Positions 8,092 through 16,883 are shown, counted from the first letter of the stretch. The stretch is 64,000 nt of DNA from Marinomonas profundimaris (GCF_000508165.1 NZ_AYOZ01000034.1:186001-250000); one strand, 5' to 3'. Made by a program: numbers and translations. The notes: a model not told the origin generated them from the letters alone.

Positions 8092-8763
8092 ATGGACTAC
8101 AAAATGATCTGGTTCGACTTTGGCGGGGTTTTATCACCGCCAATTGACGAGCTATTTGATATTTACCAGAGCAGAGCAGGGATACCCTCTTCTGCTCTAA
8201 AAGATGTGATGCGTAAAGTCGCTGCCGAGATGGGTTTAGAAATGTTATCACCCATAGAGAATGCCTTGATTAGCGAGTCAGACTGGGGAGCAGCACTGCG
8301 ACAAAGTTTGCACACTCACTACCCTGATATTGATACCACTAAAGCACGATTAGAAGCCTTTGGCGAGCAATGGTTTAACGGTGTAAGCCCTAATCAAGAG
8401 ATGGTGAATGAGTTTATTCGCTTAAAAAATGAAGGCTTTAATGTCGGTATACTCACCAACAATGTTGTTGAGTGGGAACCGTATTGGAAAGCCATGTTAA
8501 ACCTTGAAACCAGTGCCGATTTTATTATCGACTCCTGTAAAGAAAGAAGACGTAAACCAGAGCCTGAGTTTTTCTATCTAGCAGAACAAAAATCAGGTTT
8601 CGCCCCTTCTCAAATGCTGTTAATTGATGACCTTAAAGTCAATTGTGATGCAGCAACAGCAAGAGGATGGGGGACAGTACACTTCAAGGATACTAAAACC
8701 GCACTTATTAATTTAAGAAATCAGTTAAATTCAGGGAAGAACAATGAGTATCGAATTGCATAA
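8092..8763 (+). CDS. HAD-superfamily (subfamily IA) phosphatase
   Basis: A 223-residue hydrolase. Motif I is degenerate: WFDFGGVLSP reads DFGG where classical members have DxD. Motif II is VGILTNN, motif III has the conserved Lys in RRRKPEPEFF, and motif IV is LLIDDLKVN. The DFGG form is common in the YihX/epoxide-hydrolase-N-terminus branch. The start at 8092 is preferred to earlier in-frame ATGs because those lie inside the AfsA-like gene and AAGGA stands just before 8092. In the methylenomycin furan pathway a HAD enzyme (MmfP) removes the phosphate left by the AfsA-type reaction; the same job fits here by context. It overlaps the P450 gene by 20 bp. Confidence 0.82.
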   Translation: MDYKMIWFDFGGVLSPPIDELFDIYQSRAGIPSSALKDVMRKVAAEMGLEMLSPIENALISESDWGAALRQSLHTHYPDIDTTKARLEAFGEQWFNGVSPNQEMVNEFIRLKNEGFNVGILTNNVVEWEPYWKAMLNLETSADFIIDSCKERRRKPEPEFFYLAEQKSGFAPSQMLLIDDLKVNCDAATARGWGTVHFKDTKTALINLRNQLNSGKNNEYRIA

Positions 8764-9970
8764 TAGGCTAAGTAGTATCAATGACATACCCAACTACGAT
8801 GCTAAACCCGCTTATTCAGTCATAAAAAAAGCGACCTATAAAGAACATGGTCTAATCCGCATATTAAGCGGACATGAGGCCCATCATATTATTAATTTTC
8901 AAGACGTAAAGAAAATACTGGTCGATAAAACCTGTGTCAGAGGTCCGTCTAATGCCGAAGGTGGTCCAAGTATATTACCCACTTTAACACCTAAAGATTT
9001 GCTACTGAATTTGGACTTTCCTGACCACTCTCGTTTGAAGCAATTCGTGTCTAAAGATTATAGCCGCAGTGGGCTTAGTTGGTTAAAGCAATACATAGAT
9101 GAAATGACACACATTTGCGTTGATAAGATGCTAACCAGTGGCAGTAGAGACTTGTTTATAGATGTACTCGATAAAGTCTCTATTAACACTAACTGTAAAC
9201 TTTTAGGGATAGATATTGACGATATCACCTATTTTCGAAGTTTGGCAAAAACGGTTCAAATATCCGATAAACAGGATATTGATGGCCTCACACAACAGTT
9301 CACTCATTTGTATGAGTATTTAATGGAGCATGTTAAAGGCACTCGCACGCATGCTGACGATGGTCTCATTCACAAATTTATTAATAATCGAAACAAAAGC
9401 ACTCCCCCCTTAAACGATGATGAAATTGTCTCGATTCTGCTTGGTTCTTTACTTGGAGGTGATCAGAACACGTTAACGATTATGAGCAAAGTCTTGTATG
9501 CCGCTCTCTCCTTGCCTGATATTTGGGATGACATAGTTAAACAACCCGCGTTAAGAGAACCCTACATTGAAGAGCTATTAAGGCTCACCAACTTAGGTAA
9601 TAGCTCAACGTTTCCACGTATTGCGACCCAAGACGTAGAAATTTCGACCGGTATTATTCCCGCTGGTGCCACAATTTATGCCGATGTGTTTATGGCGAAT
9701 CGAGATCCTAGCGCGTTTAAAGACCCATTAACGATCAACCCAAATCGAACCGGTCCTGCTCACTTGCAGTTTGGCTATGGCATGCACCAGTGCATGGGTA
9801 GAGAACTTGCCAAAATGGAAGTCAGTGCTGTCCTCGATGTATTAGCTCAAAGATTACCTAATATGAGGCTTAAAGAGGGCCTAGAAAAAATCGACTGGTC
9901 TGAAGGCATTATTTTAAGAAGACCAGATAACTTGCCAATTAGCATTAACCCACGCCATGGAGAGCATTAA
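8744..9970 (+). CDS. Cytochrome P450 (bacterial class I type)
   Basis: A 408-residue soluble monooxygenase. The haem loop FGYGMHQCMG places the thiolate at C350, and the K-helix EELLR supplies ExxR. The I-helix reads GGDQNT (238-243), so the acid-alcohol pair of the AGxET consensus is replaced by Gln241-Asn242. This may change oxygen activation or proton delivery. No ferredoxin or reductase gene is nearby, so it must borrow redox partners. It overlaps the HAD gene by 20 bp and ends one base before the exporter start, showing tight co-translation. A role in oxidising the acyl chain or ring of the AfsA-derived product is inferred from context; P450s act late in several Streptomyces signal pathways. 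Confidence 0.9.
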   Translation: MSIELHNRLSSINDIPNYDAKPAYSVIKKATYKEHGLIRILSGHEAHHIINFQDVKKILVDKTCVRGPSNAEGGPSILPTLTPKDLLLNLDFPDHSRLKQFVSKDYSRSGLSWLKQYIDEMTHICVDKMLTSGSRDLFIDVLDKVSINTNCKLLGIDIDDITYFRSLAKTVQISDKQDIDGLTQQFTHLYEYLMEHVKGTRTHADDGLIHKFINNRNKSTPPLNDDEIVSILLGSLLGGDQNTLTIMSKVLYAALSLPDIWDDIVKQPALREPYIEELLRLTNLGNSSTFPRIATQDVEISTGIIPAGATIYADVFMANRDPSAFKDPLTINPNRTGPAHLQFGYGMHQCMGRELAKMEVSAVLDVLAQRLPNMRLKEGLEKIDWSEGIILRRPDNLPISINPRHGEH

Positions 9971-9971
9971 C

Positions 9972-11507
9972 ATGAGTAAAACACATCAACCTAAAAACTT
10001 TCTAATACTGTTTGCAGTACTGTTAGCCGTCTTTATTGTTCCAAGTTCCATCTCAGGAACAGCTATTGCATTACCTTACATCAGTGTTGATATTCAATCT
10101 GATCTATCGAGCCTACAATGGGTCGTCAATGCATTTAACTTAACATTTGCGTGTTTTACGCTCATTTGGGGTAAAATCTCAGACGTTTGGGGCAAGAAAC
10201 GCTCCTTCTTTATTGGTGCATGTATTTACACCATTGCGTCTGTCGGTTCTGCCTTATCACCCAGCGCCCTTTGGCTTGATGTTTTCAGAGCCCTAGCAGG
10301 TATCGGCGGAGCAGCGATTTTTGCCTGTGGGAGTGCGATTTTCATCCAGACATTTGAAGGTGATGCAAGAACCAAAGCCTTTGCTTTATTTGGCACAACG
10401 GCGGGTCTTGGTATTACTCTTGGGCCAACCATTTCAGGAGTTTTACTTGATTCGGTCGGTTGGCAAGCTATTTTCTTCATGCATGCAGTGGCCCTATTTT
10501 TAGTCCTGATTGTAAGTTTTAATATCCCTGCGGATAACGCCCAAGGTGGCTCAATCTCTCAAATTGATCTGGCTGGTTCATTCTTTTTTATCGCAAGTAT
10601 GTTTATGTTGATGTTAGCGCTTTCAAAAGGGTATGACTGGGGTTGGAAAAGCCAAGCAATACTACTGAGTTTTATCAGTAGTGCCCTTTGCTTTTTGGCC
10701 TTTGTTATTCGAATTAAAGCCGCAAAGTTCCCTGTACTCAGCCTCGAATTACTTAAGAATAATAAGTTTCTTGGCTTAATCCTCGTACCTGTTGTCGCAA
10801 GTTTTACCTTTGTTACTTTGCTCACTTATTTCCCCACGTTCCTCATGGGATCAATGCAACTTTCAGCTTCTAAAGCAGGCTTAATTATGCTGTTTTTAAC
10901 GGCGCCTGTTTTGGTCTTCCCTTTGATCGCTGGAAAGTTGTCCGCTAAAGGCGTCAGTACTAATCTGCTGATGTACTTAAGCGTGATCAGCATGTTGGTT
11001 GGCGCAGGTGTCTTGATCTTTGTGGTACAAAGTCAAATTACAATTTTAGCTATCGCCTTTGCTTTAATTCTTATTGGGATTGGCATGGGTATGTCAGCAG
11101 GCTTAGTGGATGGACAAGCCCTTAGTTGTGTTAACGAGAATGATGTCGGTATGGCTGCAGGTTTGTTAAATACCTTTAGACTTGGCAGCGAAGCCATTGG
11201 CGTGGCTATTTACGGTTCGTTGCTTAGCTCGATTGTCAGTAACATGGTACCGATAAAGCTGCAAGATCACCTAGTAGTAGACTCTCAAGATTGGGTCAAT
11301 GCCATCTCTTCTGGTAACTTTGCAAGCATGTTAGATAATACCGGTGATCAAACCGCTTTAATGGACACTATGATATCGATTTACAACAGTGCCTTTATCA
11401 CGACAAATATCGCCCTAACAGGGATAGCACTGCTCTTCTCTTTTCTTATCCTTTTCTATCTAAGAAAAGAGACAAAAACAACACAAAATGAGGCTTACAA
11501 CGTTTAA
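9972..11507 (+). CDS. MFS exporter of the DHA2 (14-helix) family
   Basis: A 511-residue inner-membrane drug:H+ antiporter homologue related to EmrB/QacA. Motif A is WGKISDVWGKKRS and motif C is GLGITLGPTISG, both diagnostic of exporters. About 14 hydrophobic helices are visible, the last near 470-495. An ATG at 9957 is in frame, but the ATG at 9972 is chosen because GGAGAG (9959-9964) is well placed for it and the P450 stop ends at 9970. It closes the AfsA-like operon and is the natural candidate to export its product or give self-protection. A hairpin follows. Confidence 0.88.
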   Translation: MSKTHQPKNFLILFAVLLAVFIVPSSISGTAIALPYISVDIQSDLSSLQWVVNAFNLTFACFTLIWGKISDVWGKKRSFFIGACIYTIASVGSALSPSALWLDVFRALAGIGGAAIFACGSAIFIQTFEGDARTKAFALFGTTAGLGITLGPTISGVLLDSVGWQAIFFMHAVALFLVLIVSFNIPADNAQGGSISQIDLAGSFFFIASMFMLMLALSKGYDWGWKSQAILLSFISSALCFLAFVIRIKAAKFPVLSLELLKNNKFLGLILVPVVASFTFVTLLTYFPTFLMGSMQLSASKAGLIMLFLTAPVLVFPLIAGKLSAKGVSTNLLMYLSVISMLVGAGVLIFVVQSQITILAIAFALILIGIGMGMSAGLVDGQALSCVNENDVGMAAGLLNTFRLGSEAIGVAIYGSLLSSIVSNMVPIKLQDHLVVDSQDWVNAISSGNFASMLDNTGDQTALMDTMISIYNSAFITTNIALTGIALLFSFLILFYLRKETKTTQNEAYNV

Positions 11508-11532
11508 CTGTTTGCCTTTTACATGATATCAA

Positions 11533-11567
11533 AATGAGCACAGGCACTGTTTGTACCTGTGCTCATT
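11533..11567 (+). terminator. Hairpin at the end of the AfsA-like operon
   Basis: A 12-bp perfect stem (11533-11544 with 11556-11567) and 11-nt loop lie 25 bp after the MFS stop. The tail CTTATCGTTT is only weakly T-rich, so termination may be partial. Confidence 0.65.
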
Positions 11568-11629
11568 CTTATCGTTTCGTTTGACCCGTCTTTTATACGT
11601 TTCAATATAATCTCACTAAACAAAACATT

Positions 11630-12261
11630 CAGTAAGCCACTTAGTCGTAGAAAAGACAGAGAACTGTTCCCTCTACTGTTAAAAAATGGCCTTATCGAAG
11701 ACGGAGCGAATACCTATGAGCACCTTTTAGCAACAGACTGGCCAACACGTGAACGCTATATTGAAGCCTCAACCAAATTTCTTGAATACATCACGCCAAA
11801 ACTTTTACAGGCCGACTTAGCCGATTTTTTAGCCAGCAAAAAGATCGAATTGGATATAAAGGTATCTGTTGTAGAGAGAGCCGAAAAGTTTACGGTTGAT
11901 TGTGGTAAAAATGACCTTATCGAATTAGCTCGGTTTTCCATTGAACAAGGCCAAGCATTGCCGACTGATGTCATCGAGAAAATGGCGAATCATGGCATTG
12001 AAAATCAAAGTATTATATTTCTACTAGCGCCTCACCTCGCACCAGAAATGAATATTGAGCAATTATTTAGAATTTTGGAGCTCTTAAAAGGGGACTACCC
12101 TCAACTAGTCTCAACTAGTATCAAAAGGAAAAGATCAGCCTAAAATTCCTAACACCCCAGAAAATCAAAAATTAATCGACACATTAAAAGCATTGGAAAT
12201 AATAAACTCTTTTAAAGAAATAGCTGATGGCTTTATCAAGGTATTTAAAAAGCACAAATAA
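11630..12261 (+). pseudogene. C-terminal remnant of an unidentified protein, frameshifted by a 10-bp duplication
   Basis: An open frame runs from about 11559 to 12143, but its nominal start (a GTG at 11559) lies inside the terminator hairpin of the previous operon. The 5' end of the gene has therefore been lost. The body (residues like RRKDRELFPLLLKNGL, TRERYIEASTKFLEYITP, ADFLASKKIELDIKV) is a helical soluble protein I cannot assign. At 12100-12119 the 10-mer CTCAACTAGT occurs twice in tandem. Removing one copy restores a frame continuing DYPQLVSKGKDQPKIPN to a stop at 12259-12261 and adds about 45 plausible codons. It is most likely debris of an accessory gene. Confidence 0.65.
12100..12119. 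repeat. 10-bp tandem duplication causing a frameshift
   Basis: CTCAACTAGT is directly duplicated. Ten bases are not a multiple of three, so the duplication shifts the frame of the surrounding gene. Deleting one copy joins two open segments into a single coherent reading frame. Confidence 0.8.
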
Positions 12262-12274
12262 TTGCTTACTAAAC

Positions 12275-12565
12275 CTAACCATGCAGCGCTTTTAGGGCAT
12301 ACTCTGGATCAGCATCGACGATTTTAAGTAAAGCTCGTGCTGGTCCAGTTGGATGACGACGGCCTTGTTCCCAGTTTTCTAAAGTACGCTTGCTGACACC
12401 AAGCAGGTTGGCAAAACGGCTTTGGCTTAAGCCTGTTTTGGTGCGAATAGCCTTCACTTCTGGGTCTGCAAATTCCGTGATTCGAGCAGCTGTGCTTTGG
12501 CCTTTTATCATGCTATCTGCTTGTTGCACGCTTTCAAGTAGCTCATTAAACATGTCGTCATTCAT
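12275..12565 (-). CDS. higA: HigA-type antitoxin with XRE helix-turn-helix
   Basis: A 96-residue antitoxin. The C-terminal half holds an HTH_3/XRE domain (IRTKTGLSQSRFANLLGVSK, then TLENWEQGRR) of the kind seen in Vibrio HigA2 and NadS proteins. The first 35 residues should wrap the toxin. A GTG at 12574 is in frame, but the ATG at 12565 fits the AAAGGTGG ribosome binding site better. With that start it overlaps the last 4 bases of the toxin gene. The toxin-first order is typical of higBA systems. It should bind the toxin and repress the shared promoter. Confidence 0.85.
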   Translation of the reverse strand: MNDDMFNELLESVQQADSMIKGQSTAARITEFADPEVKAIRTKTGLSQSRFANLLGVSKRTLENWEQGRRHPTGPARALLKIVDADPEYALKALHG

Positions 12566-12876
12566 AGTGACCACCTTTCTACAATTTGTCTTAGCGCTTT
12601 GGTTTGCGCATCGGTTAAGTTCTCTTGTGTGTTCTTAGGAAAAATATACATCATGTAAAGTTGCTCATTCTCTGTCATCCAGTAATAGATGATTCTTACA
12701 CCCCTTTTCCCACGACCATCCACAGACCAACGAACTTTCCTTAAACCGCCACTGTTTTTAATCAACACGCCAAGATCGGGCTTAATAACCAAGGCTTCCT
12801 GCAACTCCTTGTATTCATCGTCGCTCATTATTTCATTAATGAGCTTGGTAAAAATAGGCGTTTCAACAATTACCAT
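12562..12876 (-). CDS. higB: HigB2/RelE-type toxin
   Basis: A 104-residue ribosome-dependent mRNA interferase homologue. VETPIFTKLINEIMSDDEYKELQ, LGGLRK-like SGGLRKVRW and GKRGVRIIYYW match Vibrio cholerae HigB2-type RelE proteins in order and length. The last part (IFPKNTQENLTDAQTKALRQ) carries the Lys/Asn pattern of the active side. It is intact as far as can be seen. The pair sits beside a broken gene in the accessory island, a common place for such addiction modules. Confidence 0.87.
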   Translation of the reverse strand: MVIVETPIFTKLINEIMSDDEYKELQEALVIKPDLGVLIKNSGGLRKVRWSVDGRGKRGVRIIYYWMTENEQLYMMYIFPKNTQENLTDAQTKALRQIVERWSL

Positions 12877-12887
12877 AACACCACCAA

Positions 12888-12914
12888 ATTATACGCCATT
12901 GGCGTAATTTGTCG
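12888..12914 (-). promoter_or_regulatory. higBA promoter with overlapping palindromic operator
   Basis: On the minus strand a perfect -10 TATAAT lies at 12893-12888, and a TCGACA -35-like hexamer at 12914-12909 (spacing 15). The palindrome TACGCC-ATT-GGCGTA (12892-12906) fills the space between them. The complex of antitoxin and toxin would occlude the promoter by binding there. The leader is only about a dozen bases long. Confidence 0.65.
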
Positions 12915-13132
12915 ATTAATAATTGAGCAACAATAGGTAGAAGCAAAAGACGCTGAAGAATAGCTTTTGAACATATAAGAATTCCTTTTCCTATTAAGTT
13001 TGACACAACAACGATGACGCTCCATTGCACTATCGTCAAGAAAAAAGAGGCTAGGTATCGTATTACCAAAAAATCCTCATGACGCTTCTGGCATCCATGG
13101 GGATCTTTTTGAATTCTAACAATCCAAGACGA

Positions 13133-13945
13133 TTAAAAAAGAACTTGCTGGCAGGCTTCTATCACATCTTTAAGCTGTTGCTGAATAAGCGGGCGTTTCG
13201 TTTCATCAAGCTGATATTCTGACTGTTTTGCCATCTCGTCGTTTAAATACGTCGCTTGGGAAAGTTCAAGCTGAATCGCATGTATATCGTTGCTCGGTTG
13301 ACCGAAGTGGCGAGTGATGTAGCCGCCTTTAAACCGTCCATTCACGACTTGTGTATAGTGAGGTCGCAGTACTTGGGTTACGATGCTGGCGATGGCTGAA
13401 TCGCAAGATTCGCCGGCATTGGTACCCCAATTAAAATCGGGCAATGTGCCGTCAAATAACATCGGTACTTGTGCGGCGATGCTGTGCGCATCGAATAAAA
13501 TTGCGTAGCCAAATTTGGCTTTTAAACGCGCGAGTTCTTGCTCAATAGTGCCATGATATGGCTTCCAAATGTACTCCTTACACAAAGCTTTGTGTTCGTC
13601 GCTTGGCGCTTTACCGTCGATAAATATCGGGCTTTCGTCGAAGAGAATGTCCGGAAACAAGCCAGTGGTTTTGGTTGTGTACAGCGGTTTGTCGTCATAA
13701 GGACGATTAAGATCGATCACATAACGCGAATAGTTTGCCTTGATAAACCCCACGCCCAATGATTCTAAAAAGTCATAAAGTTCGGGAATAAACCAATCCG
13801 TATCAGGCAGTTTTTTGGCCTGATCCGACAAGCCCGCTTGCACTTCTGACGTTAGATTCAGACCAGAATGCGGCATGCTCACCAACAAGGGCGAATCGCC
13901 TTGTTTGATGTCGAACGCTGGCACGGGCAACCCTATTTGGCTCAT
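13133..13945 (-). CDS. hutG: N-formylglutamate deformylase
   Basis: The last enzyme of the five-step histidine pathway, giving glutamate and formate. It is a 270-residue cytoplasmic amidohydrolase with MPHSGLNL, DTDWFIPELYDF, YVIDLNRP, DAHSI and a late LELSQATYL block, all typical of this family and distinct from formiminoglutamase (ureohydrolase fold). The start at 13945 has GAGGA upstream; the earlier ATG at 13975 overlaps hutI and lacks a site. The gene begins 10 bp after hutI, so they are co-transcribed. The presence of hutF supports this form of HutG. Confidence 0.9.
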   Translation of the reverse strand: MSQIGLPVPAFDIKQGDSPLLVSMPHSGLNLTSEVQAGLSDQAKKLPDTDWFIPELYDFLESLGVGFIKANYSRYVIDLNRPYDDKPLYTTKTTGLFPDILFDESPIFIDGKAPSDEHKALCKEYIWKPYHGTIEQELARLKAKFGYAILFDAHSIAAQVPMLFDGTLPDFNWGTNAGESCDSAIASIVTQVLRPHYTQVVNGRFKGGYITRHFGQPSNDIHAIQLELSQATYLNDEMAKQSEYQLDETKRPLIQQQLKDVIEACQQVLF

Positions 13946-13955
13946 ATTTTTTTCC

Positions 13956-15176
13956 TCAATGCAGTTTACCTTCATGGACTCTGGCTTTTACTAAGTTTCC
14001 ACCCAGCCAATAGCTTAACTCGCCTGGGCTTTCTACGTCCCAGCACACAAAATCAGCGACTTTGCCAACGTCTAAGCTACCATGAGTATCGCTCATTCCC
14101 AGAGCTTTTGCCGCATGAATGGTCGCGCCTGCAAGGGCTTCTTCGGGAGTTAAAGCAAACAAGGTACAGGCCATATTCATCATCAAGCGTAGTGACAAAG
14201 CGGGCGAAGTACCCGGATTGGCATCTGTGGCAATCGCCATAGGAACACCGTACTGACGCAATAAATCAATCGGCGGGCGTTGTGTTTCTTTCAACGTAAA
14301 AAACGCCCCCGGTAATAACACGGCAACCGTACCGGACGCGGCCATGGCTTTTACATCCGTTTCTTCAATGAATTCAATATGATCCGCCGACAAAGCTTGG
14401 AACGACGCCGCCATGCGAGTGCCACCTAAAGACGATAACTGTTCCGCATGGATCTTCACTGGCAACCCTAAAGACTGGGCTTTTTTAAAATAACGCTCGA
14501 CCTGTTCGGTACTAAACGCAATGCCTTCACAAAACGCATCAACGGCGTCGGCCATGCCGAGAGTGACCATTTTCGGCAATACGCTTTCACATAAAAAATC
14601 GATGTACGCGTCTTTGTCGTCAAATTCCGGTGGCATTGCGTGAGCCGCCAAGCAAGTCCGCTTAATGGTGACAGGAAATTGATGACCCAATTCGGTGGCG
14701 ACGCGCAGCATCTTGAGTTCACTATCAAGCGACAAACCATAACCCGATTTGATCTCGACGGTCGTCACGCCATCGGCCATCAGGCTTTTTAAACGGCGCG
14801 ATGCACTGGCAATCAATTCCGCTTCGCTGGCGTTACGAGTTGCTTTCACCGACGAGGCAATGCCGCCGCCCTGCTTGGCGATGTCTTGATAACTCACGCC
14901 ATTCAAACGCTGCTCGAATTCCCCCGCTCGGTTACCACCAAACACCAAGTGCGTGTGGCAATCGATCAAACCCGGCGTGATCCAACCGCCATGCAAATCA
15001 TGCTCTTTCTGAGCCTGATACGCTGGCAAGCTGGCCGCTTCGCCAATCCAAACGATACGGCCACCCGATACGCCAATGGCGGCATTTTCGATCACGCTGT
15101 AGCGACCGTTTTTCATGGTCGCCACATGCGCGCCACGCCACAGGCTGTCGAGTCGTAACGGCGTATTGTTTGTCAT
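13956..15176 (-). CDS. hutI: Imidazolonepropionase
   Basis: A 406-residue metal-dependent amidohydrolase that opens the imidazolone ring to N-formimino-glutamate. Metal-site motifs are [10 protein letters not shown] near residue 71, [10 protein letters not shown] in the middle and the Asp of ATDANPGT in the C-terminal half. KSGYGL is a further family signature. AAGGAAAGG precedes the ATG. It is the third gene of the hutUHIG run and is separated from hutH by a 15-bp tandem repeat array. Confidence 0.95.
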   Translation of the reverse strand: MTNNTPLRLDSLWRGAHVATMKNGRYSVIENAAIGVSGGRIVWIGEAASLPAYQAQKEHDLHGGWITPGLIDCHTHLVFGGNRAGEFEQRLNGVSYQDIAKQGGGIASSVKATRNASEAELIASASRRLKSLMADGVTTVEIKSGYGLSLDSELKMLRVATELGHQFPVTIKRTCLAAHAMPPEFDDKDAYIDFLCESVLPKMVTLGMADAVDAFCEGIAFSTEQVERYFKKAQSLGLPVKIHAEQLSSLGGTRMAASFQALSADHIEFIEETDVKAMAASGTVAVLLPGAFFTLKETQRPPIDLLRQYGVPMAIATDANPGTSPALSLRLMMNMACTLFALTPEEALAGATIHAAKALGMSDTHGSLDVGKVADFVCWDVESPGELSYWLGGNLVKARVHEGKLH

Positions 15177-15206
15177 AACCTTTCCTTTTCGTAAACCACT
15201 AAACTT

Positions 15207-15266
15207 GGCTATTTAACACCTGTCTATTAAACATCTGTCTATTAAACACGGGTCTATTTAACACTA
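15207..15266. repeat. Four tandem 15-bp repeats between hutI and hutH
   Basis: Units start at 15207, 15222, 15237 and 15252 and follow the pattern GTCTATTWAACAYST with 2-4 differences between copies. The last unit contains the hutH stop codon (15254-15256). The array fills most of the hutH-hutI gap. Seen directly; function unknown. Confidence 0.85.
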
Positions 15267-16789
15267 GGCAATAGCCCTTCTGGCATGGTTTCGTTATGTA
15301 CCGCTTCCAACAACAAGTCATTGGCTTTCTCTATGTCTGTCGCGAAGTAACGGTCTTTGTCATAAAACGGCACGCGAGCACGCAATGTCGCACGCGCATT
15401 TTCTAAGCGCGGTGTCGATTTCAGCGGCGCACGGAAATCCAAACCTTGAACCGCTGACAGAATTTCCACAGCCAAAATACCGCGCGTGTTTTCTGCCATG
15501 TCTTTCAAACGGCGCGCGGCAAAGGTTGCCATGGAAACATGGTCTTCTTGGTTCGCCGACGTTGGTAAACTGTCTACAGATGCGGGATGCGCATAGCTTT
15601 TGTTCTCGCTCGCCAAGGCCGCGGCGGTGACTTGCGCGATCATGAAGCCAGAATTCACGCCACCGTTGTCGACCAAGAAAGGCGGTAACTTGCTCAAATT
15701 ACTGTCGATCAATAACGCCATACGACGTTCTGACAAGCTGCCAATTTCTGCAATCGCCAAGGCCAAATTATCCGCCGCCATGGCAACCGGTTCGGCATGA
15801 AAGTTACCACCAGAAATGATGTCGCCTTCGGCCGCAAAGACCAATGGATTATCGGAAACGGAATTTGCTTCCACGCACAATACGCTCGACGTGCTTCGAA
15901 TTTGCTCCAAACACGCGCCCATAACTTGTGGCTGACAGCGCAGAGAATAAGGGTCTTGTACCTTCTCACAACCTTGGTGAGAATCGCCAAGCTCACTGGT
16001 TTCGCCCAATAAATGACGGTACGCCGCGGCCGCGTCGATTTGTGTTTTGTGACCACGCACTTCATGAATTCGTGCATCAAACGGACTGCGGCTGCCCAAC
16101 GCGGCTTCCACTGACAAGGAACCACAAACAATGGCAGACGCGAACAAATCTTCTGCTTCAAACAAACCTTCCAAAGCAAAAGCGGTAGAGGCTTGCGTGC
16201 CGTTTAATAGCGCCAAGCCTTCTTTTGGCGCCAAGGTAATTGGCTCTAATCCAGCAATAGACAAGGCCGCTTGACCCGAAATCACTTCACCTCGGTAACG
16301 CGCTTTGCCTTCCCCCAACAAAATCGTGCTCATGTGAGCCAAAGGCGCTAAATCGCCAGACGCGCCCACGGAGCCTTTTTTCGGAATGCACGGATACACT
16401 TCTTTGTTGATCAGCGTTAGCAAGGCTTCGATCACTTCTAAGCGAATGCCGGAAAAACCACGCGCAAGACTGTTGACCTTCAGCGCCATGATCAGTTTAA
16501 CGGTTTTGTCTTCCATTAATTGACCAATGCCTGCGGCGTGAGACAAGACAATGCTGCGCTGTAGCTCGTCCAAATCTTCTGGCGCTATGCGCGTATTCGC
16601 CAACAAGCCAAAGCCGGTGTTAATACCGTAAACCGTACGGTTTTCTGCAATCACATCGTTCACGACTTGTGTGCTGGCATGAATCGCTGGAATCGCGCTT
16701 TTGTCTAAGCTCAATTTAACTTTACGACGGCTGATTTGACGCAATTCGTTTAGGCTCAATTGGCCTGGTTTAATCGTTAATTCAAACAT
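15254..16789 (-). CDS. hutH: Histidine ammonia-lyase
   Basis: The first step of histidine degradation, forming urocanate and ammonia. The protein has 511 residues. The Ala-Ser-Gly triad that cyclises to the MIO cofactor is in [23 protein letters not shown] near the N-terminus and the [14 protein letters not shown] segment ([11 protein letters not shown]) near 400 are also present. The start at 16789 (MFELTIKPG) follows GAGAAA; an upstream in-frame start at 16825 has no support. It lies between hutU and hutI in the minus-strand operon. Confidence 0.95.
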   Translation of the reverse strand: MFELTIKPGQLSLNELRQISRRKVKLSLDKSAIPAIHASTQVVNDVIAENRTVYGINTGFGLLANTRIAPEDLDELQRSIVLSHAAGIGQLMEDKTVKLIMALKVNSLARGFSGIRLEVIEALLTLINKEVYPCIPKKGSVGASGDLAPLAHMSTILLGEGKARYRGEVISGQAALSIAGLEPITLAPKEGLALLNGTQASTAFALEGLFEAEDLFASAIVCGSLSVEAALGSRSPFDARIHEVRGHKTQIDAAAAYRHLLGETSELGDSHQGCEKVQDPYSLRCQPQVMGACLEQIRSTSSVLCVEANSVSDNPLVFAAEGDIISGGNFHAEPVAMAADNLALAIAEIGSLSERRMALLIDSNLSKLPPFLVDNGGVNSGFMIAQVTAAALASENKSYAHPASVDSLPTSANQEDHVSMATFAARRLKDMAENTRGILAVEILSAVQGLDFRAPLKSTPRLENARATLRARVPFYDKDRYFATDIEKANDLLLEAVHNETMPEGLLPSVK

Positions 16790-16883
16790 GGTGTTTCTCT
16801 CTGATATCAAGGCGATGTTCTGCAATATTATTTTTAAATTTTTGGTTACTGAGTCTTTAAAGCTATGATCTGCTCAATAAGCG

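Noticed and set aside
9972..11507. MFS protein as a solute importer
   Set aside because: Motif C (GxxxGPxxG) and 14 helices mark the drug-export DHA2 family.
12863..13069. A 68-codon hydrophobic minus-strand open frame overlapping the higBA promoter
   Set aside because: It overlaps the start of the toxin gene and its promoter and has no start signal; hydrophobicity comes from T-rich sequence.
13133..13945. Formiminoglutamase (ureohydrolase-type HutG)
   Set aside because: Motifs are those of N-formylglutamate deformylase, and hutF, needed only in the five-step route, is present.
15207..15266. Possible CRISPR array
   Set aside because: Units are contiguous with no spacers and only 15 bp long; no cas genes anywhere in the window.
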